Source: an uncultured Tissierellia bacterium
GTDB taxonomy: Bacteria > Bacillota > Clostridia > Tissierellales > Peptoniphilaceae
DNA length: 19,171 bases
Assembly (NCBI GenBank): GCA_947278105.1
Contig: CAMYOR010000004.1
Location: 1 to 19,171 of the forward strand
Reading direction: 5' to 3'
The position numbers and the translations under genes are program-made. Below, piece after piece: positions 1-6,802 of this stretch. The notes under the pieces are model-generated. The model searched no databases, was not told where the DNA came from, and saw only the letters and a program-made list of their open reading frames with translations. Each line of letters begins with the position of its first letter. Within the stretch, counting starts at the first letter, position 1.

Positions 1-47
1 GAGATCCTGAGATGTCTCGTGGGCTCGGAGATGTGTATAAGAGACAG
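1..47 (+). other. Illumina Nextera adapter (assembly contaminant)
   Basis: Bases 29-47 are exactly the 19-bp Tn5 mosaic end AGATGTGTATAAGAGACAG. Bases 14-28 (GTCTCGTGGGCTCGG) complete the Nextera Read 2 adapter. Bases 1-5 (GAGAT) match the end of the P7 oligo, leaving an 8-base i7 index CCTGAGAT at 6-13, which I recall as N715. The arrangement P7 tail, index, adapter, insert is complete, so genomic sequence begins at about 48. The apparent reading frame starting at 12 (MSRGLGDVYKRQ) is the well-known artefact peptide of this adapter and is not a gene. Confidence 0.98.
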
Positions 48-104
48 GGCGGTTATGTTAGAATATTTCAGGAAAACAAAGAAAATCTGGACCTCAAAGA
101 AAAG

Positions 105-309
105 TTATCCACAGATTGTGGAAAAGTTGTGAATAAACTTTCTTTTTTTCCTAAAAAACCCGGGAAAAAAAGAGAATTTCCGAGATCGTTCATTAAAAAT
201 TTGTAAATTTTTTGAACGAAAGGAAAAATGAGTGACTTTTTGTGGATAAGTGGATAAGTCCTTTTTTCCTCTTCAAATCACTCTTTCGAGGAGAAAAAGA
301 AGTGGATAA
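105..309. other. oriC: oriC, upstream DnaA-box cluster and dnaA leader
   Basis: The stretch 48-382 contains no gene. It holds DnaA-box-like 9-mers: 105-113 (+, perfect TTATCCACA), 117-125 (-, TTTTCCACA), 128-136 (-, TTATTCACA), 241-249 (-, perfect), 249-257 (-, TTATCCACT) and 301-309 (-, TTATCCACT). The pair at 241-257 forms a tandem GTGGATAA repeat with 8-bp spacing. Box clusters upstream of dnaA form one half of the bipartite origin in Bacillota and also allow DnaA to repress its own gene. Inverted repeats lie at 139-175, 186-219 and 288-342. No convincing -35/-10 pair for dnaA was identified by eye. Confidence 0.85.
186..219. repeat. inverted repeat upstream of dnaA
   Basis: Outer arms TCGTTCA (186-192) and TGAACGA (213-219) pair perfectly. 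Inside them AAAAATTT (195-202) pairs with AAATTTTT (205-212), leaving a two-base bulge (193-194) and a two-base centre. No T-run follows on the + strand, so it does not look like an intrinsic terminator. An operator-like or cruciform-prone dyad between the two DnaA-box groups is possible, but its function is unknown. Confidence 0.5.
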
Positions 310-342
310 AATGTTGATGAAGGTGGGAAAAATTTTCTCCTC
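288..342 (+). repeat. inverted repeat in dnaA leader
   Basis: GAGGAGAAAA (288-297) is the exact reverse complement of TTTTCTCCTC (333-342). The 35-bp loop contains the DnaA box at 301-309, and the right arm is followed by five T residues (343-347). This resembles a long-loop terminator or attenuator about 40 bp before the dnaA start. The local purine/pyrimidine bias makes a chance match plausible. Confidence 0.35.
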
Positions 343-382
343 TTTTTCCCTGCCAAACGAAAATGAATATTAAGGAACCCTC

Positions 383-1996
383 ATGAATGAAATGACGATG
401 ATTTGGGATGAAGTGATCTCTATGCTCAGTCTCAGATTGAATAAGATCCAACTGAAAAATTGGATTCAGCCCCTTGTTCCTCTTTATATGGAAGAGGAGC
501 TTTTTGTCCTGGATTCGACTTCTTCTTTTATCTCTTCCATGGTAAGGAAAAATTATCAGGAAAAAATTGAACAATGCCTTACCTATATCTGTCAGAAGCC
601 GGTCCACATCTCCATGGTTGACCCTTCTTCCGCCCAATATGAAATGTTTCTCACCCGGGCAAAAGCTTATCAGAAACAGGCACAGAAGGAAGAAGGTAAA
701 AAAGAAGAAGGATTTATTTCTGGCGATGAGTCTTTTCAAAAGGAAGATCTTAAAAAAGAAAAGAAAAACCAGGACCCTCTTGCTGAAAAAAAAGACGGAC
801 AAGAAAAATCTTTAAAAGAAAGCGGAGATCAAAAAGAAATTTCTTCCCTCCCTGCTTTTTCAAAGCCTGAGAAAGAAGGGGAATCCATTGCCAAAAAGCT
901 TGAAGAAAAGAACCAAAGACTTAAAAATCTTCAGGAAAAAAATGGCTATAACACTTTAAACCACAAGTACACCATCGAAAACTTTGTCCGCGGACCCTCT
1001 AATGATTTTGCTTATGCGGCAGCAAGGGCCGTCATGAGTCATCCGGGAACCCTTTATAACCCTCTTTTTATCTATGGACTATCCGGCCTTGGAAAAACCC
1101 ACCTCATGCAGGCCGTCGCCCATGAAATCCTTCGAAATGACCCTCAAAAAAAGATCCTCTATATTACCAGCGAAAATTTTATGAACGAAATGATCGCAAC
1201 CATTGAAGACGGGTCCAATAAGGAAAAGGAAAGCTTTCGGAAAAAATACCGATCCATTGATGTCCTCCTGATTGACGATATTCAGTTTATCGCAGGGAAA
1301 AAGGCTACGATGGAAGAAATTTTTCATACCTTTAATGACCTGAAGGAAGCCAATAAGCAAATCATCCTTTCTGCCGATAAGCCGCCTAAGGAACTGAAAA
1401 ACTTAGAGGAAAGATTGGTTACCCGATTTGAAGGAGGGATGACCGTCGATATTCAGGCCCCTGATTTTGAAACCCGGGTTGCTATTTTAAACCATAAAAT
1501 GAAGGATGAGTCAATCCTCCTTCCTTCTTACGTTGTAGACTATATTGCAGAAAATGTGACAGAAAATATCCGTGAACTGGAAGGTGCCCTATTAAAGGTC
1601 ATCGCCTATTTCCACTTTCGAAGCCGTACCATTGACCCAAAGGCCTTAGATGAAAATATGGCTCTGGCCAGGGAGGCGTTAAAATTAGAAGAGGAAAACG
1701 CCCCCGTGATCACAGTTGAGGATATTATGACCGTGATAACAAAATATTATCAGTTGGATCCGGCAGATCTGACTTCAAAAACCAGAACCTCTTCGATTGC
1801 TTTTCCCCGACAGGTCGCCATGTATGAAGCAAGAAAGCTTACAAACCTTTCTCTGGTTGCCATCGGCCGATCTTTTTTCCGCGACCACACGACCGTTATG
1901 CATGCCGTGGACAAGGTTTCGGAAAAAATTGCAGAAGATTCACAGGTAAAAAGTGATCTGGAGGCAATTGAGAAGGAAATCAAGCATAGGGGATAA
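383..1996 (+). CDS. dnaA: chromosomal replication initiator DnaA
   Basis: AAA+ initiator that binds DnaA boxes and opens oriC. The start at 383 follows TAAGGA (371-376). Domain I is about residues 1-90. Residues about 93-190 form a long Lys/Glu-rich linker, which makes the protein 537 aa where about 450 is usual. The ATPase core shows Walker A GLSGLGKTH (232-240), Walker B LLIDDIQF (295-302) and the sensor/Arg-finger segment ERLVTRFEGG (343-352). The domain IV DNA-binding helix contains RDHTTVMHA (500-508). The residues before it read IGRSFF, where the family normally has IG-xx-FGG, so one residue is missing and both glycines are lost. The gene is flanked on both sides by DnaA boxes, as in Bacillota origins. 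Identity is certain. Confidence 0.98.
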   Translation: MNEMTMIWDEVISMLSLRLNKIQLKNWIQPLVPLYMEEELFVLDSTSSFISSMVRKNYQEKIEQCLTYICQKPVHISMVDPSSAQYEMFLTRAKAYQKQAQKEEGKKEEGFISGDESFQKEDLKKEKKNQDPLAEKKDGQEKSLKESGDQKEISSLPAFSKPEKEGESIAKKLEEKNQRLKNLQEKNGYNTLNHKYTIENFVRGPSNDFAYAAARAVMSHPGTLYNPLFIYGLSGLGKTHLMQAVAHEILRNDPQKKILYITSENFMNEMIATIEDGSNKEKESFRKKYRSIDVLLIDDIQFIAGKKATMEEIFHTFNDLKEANKQIILSADKPPKELKNLEERLVTRFEGGMTVDIQAPDFETRVAILNHKMKDESILLPSYVVDYIAENVTENIRELEGALLKVIAYFHFRSRTIDPKALDENMALAREALKLEEENAPVITVEDIMTVITKYYQLDPADLTSKTRTSSIAFPRQVAMYEARKLTNLSLVAIGRSFFRDHTTVMHAVDKVSEKIAEDSQVKSDLEAIEKEIKHRG

Positions 1997-2097
1997 GGAT
2001 GAAAAAGAGGGGATAAAAAAGCTTTTTATCCACAAACTTATCCCAGAAAAAAAAGGCATAAAGAAAAACAGGAGGGGACTTTTCCACCATATCCACC
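1988..2097. other. oriC: oriC, downstream DnaA-box cluster
   Basis: A perfect DnaA box TTATCCACA lies at 2026-2034 (+). Two abutting degenerate boxes, TTTTCCACC (2080-2088) and ATATCCACC (2089-2097), lead directly into the DnaA-trio. The 9-mer AGGGGATAA (minus-strand TTATCCCCT, two mismatches) occurs at 1988-1996, overlapping the dnaA stop codon, and again at 2008-2016, 20 bp away. GGATAAAAA (2011-2019) and TTTTTATCC (2023-2031) form a perfect hairpin that includes part of the perfect box. The layout matches the basal unwinding side of the B. subtilis origin. Confidence 0.85.
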
Positions 2098-2135
2098 GTC
2101 CCTACTACTAATACTGCTAACTTATTATTATTAAA
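2098..2135 (+). other. DnaA-trio and DNA unwinding element
   Basis: A short GC-rich step (GTCCC, 2098-2102) follows the tandem boxes. It leads into triplets CTA CTA CTA ATA CTG CTA (2102-2119), then an AT-rich run TTATTATTATTAAA (2122-2135). The established DnaA-trio consensus is a repeated 3'-(G/A)A(T/A)-5' on the complementary strand, which CTA repeats satisfy. In B. subtilis the element lies in the same place, between dnaA boxes and dnaN, and loads DnaA onto single-stranded DNA. The match by position and sequence is strong. Confidence 0.8.
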
Positions 2136-2184
2136 GACAGAGAGAAAAATTGCGGGACTTCTCATCATTAGAAAGGACAAGCCG

Positions 2185-3291
2185 ATGAAAATTCAAGTGA
2201 TGCCCCAGGAAATGGTCAAGTACATCTCCATTAATCAAAGAGCCATTTCAACACGAACGACCCTTCAGCTTTTAAAATGTATTCGTTTTGAGGCCAAGGG
2301 AGATGAATTTTTTCTGCAATCCACGGACAATGAACTGACCATTGAAAGTCATTTTCCCTGTAAGGTGGAAGAACCGGGAACCGTTATTATTCCCGCTTCC
2401 CTGATTGGAGATATTTTTCGTAAGCTCCCCCAGGAAATGACGACGATGACCGAAAAAAACGGAGTCGTTTCTATTGACTGCGAAGACGTTCACTTTAGCC
2501 TTCAAGCTCCTCTTGTCGGCGAATTTCCTCCTCTTCCTGAAAGGGGGGAGGAAGATTTGACCGAGCTTTCCAACAGTGAACTGATCGAAGCGGTGAAAGA
2601 GACAGAGTTTGCCGCTTCCCTGGATGATACGAAAGAGTCCATTACTGGAATTTTCTTCGATCAGCGAAAAGATCATATCCGTCTGGTTGCCTTAGATGGT
2701 TACCGGCTTGCCATAAGAACGCTTTCTAATAAAAAGGACCTTCCGGAAAGCTCCTGCATTGTTCCCCGAAGGGCTTTTAATGAATTTACCCGGGCGATTG
2801 ATCCTCAGGGAGAAAGCTTCCTGCGCATTTTAGAAGGTCACATCTATATGGAAAGCGGGCCATTAAAGATGGTTTCTCGGACGATTGATCAGTCTTATAT
2901 TGAATACGAAGACATCATCTCAACGGAAAATATCCAGACAAAGGTCACTCTTTCCCGGCAGGCTCTGGTCAATGCCCTGGAAAGAGCATCCCTTCTTTCC
3001 CGAGAGGATAAGTCTAATCTGATCAAAATGAATTTTTCAAATGACCATCTGCTCATCTCCTCCAATTCAGAGATTGGAAGTTTAGATGAAACTTTGTCCT
3101 GCCATATCGAAGGGGAGGATTTACTTATTGCCTTTAATGCGAAATATATTTTAGAAGGGGTCCGGGCATTTTTCAGTGACCATCTTCTTTTACATTTCGA
3201 TGGAGAGCTCAATCCTCTTTTAATCTATCCCGAGGAAGAAGAGAAAAATTACCTCTACCTGGTTTTGCCGGTTCGCATTGCCGGCGAATAG
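2185..3291 (+). CDS. dnaN: DNA polymerase III subunit beta (sliding clamp)
   Basis: Ring-shaped processivity clamp that tethers DNA polymerase III and other partners to DNA. The 368-aa length is typical, corresponding to three topologically similar domains of about 120 residues each. The C-terminus YLVLPVRIAGE matches the conserved clamp ending (YLVMPVRL type) that helps form the clamp-binding pocket. The start at 2185 follows AAGGA (2173-2177). The gene follows oriC directly and precedes the S4 gene by 9 bp, so dnaN, rlbA and recF are probably co-transcribed. No unusual features were seen. Confidence 0.97.
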   Translation: MKIQVMPQEMVKYISINQRAISTRTTLQLLKCIRFEAKGDEFFLQSTDNELTIESHFPCKVEEPGTVIIPASLIGDIFRKLPQEMTTMTEKNGVVSIDCEDVHFSLQAPLVGEFPPLPERGEEDLTELSNSELIEAVKETEFAASLDDTKESITGIFFDQRKDHIRLVALDGYRLAIRTLSNKKDLPESSCIVPRRAFNEFTRAIDPQGESFLRILEGHIYMESGPLKMVSRTIDQSYIEYEDIISTENIQTKVTLSRQALVNALERASLLSREDKSNLIKMNFSNDHLLISSNSEIGSLDETLSCHIEGEDLLIAFNAKYILEGVRAFFSDHLLLHFDGELNPLLIYPEEEEKNYLYLVLPVRIAGE

Positions 3292-3300
3292 GAGAAAAAG

Positions 3301-3531
3301 ATGGAAAAAGTAGAAATTACGACCGATTTTATCCGACTGGACCAGGCCATGAAGCTTTCTGGAAGGGTTGAATCGGGCGCTGAAGCCAAGATCCTTGTTC
3401 AGAATCAAAGGGTTCGGGTCAATGGAAAGATTTGCACGATGCGGGGGAAGAAGCTTCACTCCGGAGATCGGGTGGAATTTGAAGAAGTCTCTTTTGCAAT
3501 TTTGCAAAAAGAAAAAACCGAGCGAGAATAA
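3301..3531 (+). CDS. rlbA: S4-domain RNA-binding protein RlbA (YaaA type)
   Basis: A 76-aa protein that is essentially a single S4 RNA-binding fold: ITTDFIRLDQAMKLSGRV at the N-terminus, then SGAEAKILVQ, VRVNGK and RGKKLHSGDRVEF. In B. subtilis the equivalent gene (yaaA/rlbA) lies between dnaN and recF and is linked to late ribosome assembly. AGGAG (3291-3295) overlaps the dnaN stop and gives normal spacing to the ATG. Its position between dnaN and recF supports the call. The exact RNA target cannot be read from the sequence. Confidence 0.92.
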   Translation: MEKVEITTDFIRLDQAMKLSGRVESGAEAKILVQNQRVRVNGKICTMRGKKLHSGDRVEFEEVSFAILQKEKTERE

Positions 3532-3550
3532 TCTTAATAAAGAGGATTCC

Positions 3551-4759
3551 ATGAAATTAAACCACATAACCCTGATCAATTTTCGAAATTTTCCCTACCA
3601 GGAAATTGATTTTGATCCTTCTTGGAACCTCTTTTATGGACCCAATGCCCAGGGAAAAACCAATCTTTTAGAGGGAATCTATCTGGCCGCTCACGGGATA
3701 TCTTTCAAAGGGGTCCCTGACCGGGAGATGATTCGATTCGGACAGAGGTCTGCCTATGTCAAGGCAACCATTGAAGAAAGAGAAAAGATTAAAGAAGTAG
3801 AAATTAAACTTTCAAAAGTTGATCGAAAGAGAATACGAATCAATGAAGTTGAAGTAGAAAACAGGAAAGAGCTTTCGAGCCAGTTTGAAGTCGTTTTTTT
3901 TTCTCCCCAGGATCTTTTCCTTGTGAAGGGGGGGCCTTCTCTTCGGCGTCTATTCTTGGATGAGCTAATTCAAAACATAGATCCCCTGTATCGTAAAGAA
4001 CTTAGAATTTATGAGCAGGTTCTTTTTCAGAGAAATCAGCTTCTAAAACAGCCGGCCGATGGCTGGTTTGAAAGACAGCTCGATGTTTTTGATGAGCAGA
4101 TGGCAGAAGCGGCCAGCCCCCTTTTTTTGAAAAGGAAGTACGGGGCCTTTCTCCTTGAAAAATATGCGGACTATGCTTTGCAAAAGCTAAGCTCTGGCAA
4201 AGAAAGGCTTGAGCTTTTCTATCTTTCCGGTTTCGGAGATTCCGAAGAGGAAGAAAAGAAAAAAAGAAAAAGAACAGAAAGAATCTTTAAAAGTATGGAT
4301 TTTTCCACCTTTACCCAAAATCCTGAATATTTAGGGACAATAAAAAGTCTCTTTCATGATAGAATTTTAAAGGCGAGGGCCAAAGATGAGAGTTTGGGTT
4401 TTAGTCAATATGGCCCCCATAAAGATGATTTTGTTCTTTTGATAAACGGGCTTTCAACGAGAAAATTTGCTTCTCAGGGTCAGGTGAGAACCCTGACCCT
4501 GGCTTTAAAGCTGGCGGAGCTAAAAATTATTGAAAGGGCAAAAAAAACAAGACCCATTCTCCTTTTGGACGATGTTTTTTCCGAGCTGGACCGAAGAAGA
4601 TCGGCGGATCTTTTGAAGGCAATTTACCCCTATCAGACCATGCTGACCTCCAATGAGCCTTTTTTGGAAAAAGGAACTTTTCATCCAAAAGGAAAAAGTA
4701 AGCTGATGGGAGTTTTCCAGGGTCGGGTGGTTGAAAAAGAGCCGGGCCGCGAAAAATAA
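3551..4759 (+). CDS. recF: DNA replication and repair protein RecF
   Basis: SMC-like ATPase that helps load RecA at single-strand gaps with RecO and RecR. The ATG at 3551 follows AGAGGA (3541-3546) and gives the canonical N-terminus MKLNHITLINFRNF. The frame is open back to 3368, but that would overlap rlbA extensively. Walker A is GPNAQGKT (30-37), the ABC-type signature is FASQGQVRT (306-314), and Walker B is ILLLDDVFSELD (336-347). At 402 aa it is somewhat longer than the usual 360-370. A charged insertion rich in Glu and Lys at about residues 230-245 and a basic C-terminal tail account for this. Confidence 0.96.
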   Translation: MKLNHITLINFRNFPYQEIDFDPSWNLFYGPNAQGKTNLLEGIYLAAHGISFKGVPDREMIRFGQRSAYVKATIEEREKIKEVEIKLSKVDRKRIRINEVEVENRKELSSQFEVVFFSPQDLFLVKGGPSLRRLFLDELIQNIDPLYRKELRIYEQVLFQRNQLLKQPADGWFERQLDVFDEQMAEAASPLFLKRKYGAFLLEKYADYALQKLSSGKERLELFYLSGFGDSEEEEKKKRKRTERIFKSMDFSTFTQNPEYLGTIKSLFHDRILKARAKDESLGFSQYGPHKDDFVLLINGLSTRKFASQGQVRTLTLALKLAELKIIERAKKTRPILLLDDVFSELDRRRSADLLKAIYPYQTMLTSNEPFLEKGTFHPKGKSKLMGVFQGRVVEKEPGREK

Positions 4760-4798
4760 AATAAAAACTGTGAATTTTTCCTTCTCCCGTCTCAGGAT

Positions 4799-4814
4799 TT
4801 TTTCAGCTGAAAAA
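4799..4814. repeat. perfect palindrome between recF and gyrB
   Basis: TTTTTCAGCTGAAAAA is a 16-bp perfect palindrome in the 118-bp gap between recF and gyrB, with no loop. It could be an operator half-site pair or a weak hairpin. No T-run follows, so it is not a standard terminator. The rest of the gap shows no clear -35/-10 pair. Confidence 0.4.
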
Positions 4815-4877
4815 GAAAGCTGGGGCAAAGGAAAGGAAAATTTTTGAGAACTTAGAAAGTTGAGATTAAGGAAAAAT

Positions 4878-6791
4878 ATGGCAGGAAAGAAGGAAAACTA
4901 CGGAGAATCGAATATCCGGGTTTTGGAAGGCCTTGAAGCGGTAAGGGTTCGCCCGGGAATGTATATTGGTTCGACCAGTGAAAAAGGACTCCACCACCTC
5001 GTTTACGAGGTGGTCGACAATTCCGTGGATGAAGCCTTAGCGGGTCGCTGTGACCATATCAAAATTGAATTATATCCTGATGGGGGATGCCGGGTAACCG
5101 ATAATGGATCGGGAATCCCGGTGGAAATTCACCATCAGACAAAAAAATCCACCCTGGAGACGGTCATGACCATCCTTCATGCCGGGGGAAAGTTTGACTC
5201 TTCTGCTTACAAATATTCGGGAGGTCTTCACGGGGTCGGCGTTTCGGTTGTCAATGCCCTCTCTAGGCGGATGGATGTTTGGGTCCACCGGGAGGGTTAT
5301 GAATATCATCAGGCCTATGAAAAGGGCAAGGCCGTTATCGCCCTTGAAAAAGGCAAAAAAGTCAAGGATCGGGGGACTTCGATTCTTTTTTATCCCGATG
5401 AGACCATCTTTGAGACAGTGTCTTTTGACCATCAGGTCCTCGCGGACCGGTTTCGGGAGATTTCCTTTTTAAATGCCGGAGTTACCTTCCAGCTGGTGGA
5501 CTACCGCAATAACTTTGACAAAACCTTCTACTCCAAAGGGGGAATTTCTGAGTTTGTCAGTTTTTTGAATCGGAACAAGGATCCCCTTTTTCCAAAAGTT
5601 CTTCATTTTGAGGGAATCCAGGAAAATATTGAAATTGACATTGCTTTCCAGTACACGACTGGCTATTCTGAACTCGTTTTAGCCTTTGCCAATAATATCC
5701 TTACCCCGGAGGGCGGCACCCATCTGACCGGTTTTCGTTCGGCGCTGACAAAGTCATTAAATGACTATGGAAGAACCTACAACATCATGAAGGAAAAGGA
5801 TGAAAACCTGACTGGGGATGATGCCCGGGAAGGTCTTACCGCTGTCTGCTGCGTTAAGCTTTCGAATCCTCAGTTTGAAGGCCAAACCAAGGCAAAGCTG
5901 GGAAATTCTGAGGTCAGAGGAGCCATGGACACCTTCTTTTCAGAAAAGCTGTCGGCTTTTTTGGAGGAAAATCCCAAGATTGGAAAAGTCATTCTGGAAA
6001 AGGCCCTATCCTCCCAGAGAGCTCGGCAGGCGGCTCGAAAAGCTCGGGATCTCAGCCATAAGAAAAATATGCTCGATTCCATGACCCTTCCGGGAAAATT
6101 AGCGGACTGCCAGTCGGAAGATATCGAAGAAAATGAAATTTTCCTCGTGGAGGGAGATTCTGCCGGAGGATCCGCAAAAACGGGTCGGGATAACCGGTTC
6201 CAGGCAATTCTTCCCCTGAGGGGAAAAATTTTAAATGTTGAAAAAGCCTCGATTAACCACATCCTTTCCTATGAAGAAATTCAGGCCATGATCACAGCCT
6301 TTGGAACAGGAATCGGAGAAGCCTTTGATATTTCCAAGCTTCGCTATGGAAAAATTATTATTATGACCGATGCCGATGTGGACGGTTCTCATATTCGAAC
6401 CCTACTCTTAACCTTCTTTTACCGGTACCTTAAACCCCTGATTGATGAAGGTCATATATACATTGCGCAGCCTCCTCTTTACCGGGTTGTCCGGGGAAAA
6501 AATGAACGGTACGCTTATGACGAAAAGGAGCTGGAACAGGTCACTGCAGGTCTTTCCAAGGATTCCTACAAGATCAACCGTTACAAGGGTCTTGGAGAAA
6601 TGAACGACGATCAGCTCTGGGAGACGACCATGAACCCGGATAACCGTCTGCTCCTGCAGGTTTATGAAGATCCGGAATCGACGACCACTGATGACACTTT
6701 TTCCCTGCTCATGGGTGATAAGGTTCCTCCGAGAAGAGAATTTATTGTGACGAACGCCCGTCTGGCGGAAAACATTGATACCATTGGTTAA
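4878..6791 (+). CDS. gyrB: DNA gyrase subunit B
   Basis: ATPase subunit of type II topoisomerase, which introduces negative supercoils together with GyrA. I choose ATG 4878 (MAGKKENYGESNIRVLEGLEAVR; TAAGG 4867-4871), giving 637 aa. An upstream in-frame TTG at 4860 would overlap the ribosome binding site. GHKL ATPase motifs are present: EVVDNSVDEA, VTDNGSGIP, and YKYSGGLHGVGVSVVNAL. The TOPRIM domain has EGDSAGGSA, LPLRGKILNVEKA and TDADVDGSH. The C-terminus carries YKGLGEMN and LLMGDKVPPRREFI. The quinolone-region residues in GDSAGG and RGKIL look wild type. gyrA follows after 11 bp, so the two are co-transcribed. Confidence 0.97.
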   Translation: MAGKKENYGESNIRVLEGLEAVRVRPGMYIGSTSEKGLHHLVYEVVDNSVDEALAGRCDHIKIELYPDGGCRVTDNGSGIPVEIHHQTKKSTLETVMTILHAGGKFDSSAYKYSGGLHGVGVSVVNALSRRMDVWVHREGYEYHQAYEKGKAVIALEKGKKVKDRGTSILFYPDETIFETVSFDHQVLADRFREISFLNAGVTFQLVDYRNNFDKTFYSKGGISEFVSFLNRNKDPLFPKVLHFEGIQENIEIDIAFQYTTGYSELVLAFANNILTPEGGTHLTGFRSALTKSLNDYGRTYNIMKEKDENLTGDDAREGLTAVCCVKLSNPQFEGQTKAKLGNSEVRGAMDTFFSEKLSAFLEENPKIGKVILEKALSSQRARQAARKARDLSHKKNMLDSMTLPGKLADCQSEDIEENEIFLVEGDSAGGSAKTGRDNRFQAILPLRGKILNVEKASINHILSYEEIQAMITAFGTGIGEAFDISKLRYGKIIIMTDADVDGSHIRTLLLTFFYRYLKPLIDEGHIYIAQPPLYRVVRGKNERYAYDEKELEQVTAGLSKDSYKINRYKGLGEMNDDQLWETTMNPDNRLLLQVYEDPESTTTDDTFSLLMGDKVPPRREFIVTNARLAENIDTIG

Positions 6792-6802
6792 GGAAGATCA
6801 CT

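Noticed and set aside
12..206. 64-aa frame starting inside the adapter
   Set aside because: It begins with MSRGLGDVYKRQ, the translation of the Nextera adapter, and continues into the oriC leader. No ribosome binding site or homology is visible.
278..802. 174-aa minus-strand Phe-rich frame
   Set aside because: It is antisense to the start and Lys-rich linker of dnaA; poly-A on + gives poly-Phe on -. It is not a membrane protein.
3368..3550. Upstream extension of recF
   Set aside because: It would overlap rlbA over most of its length. The ATG at 3551 has a ribosome binding site and gives the canonical RecF N-terminus.
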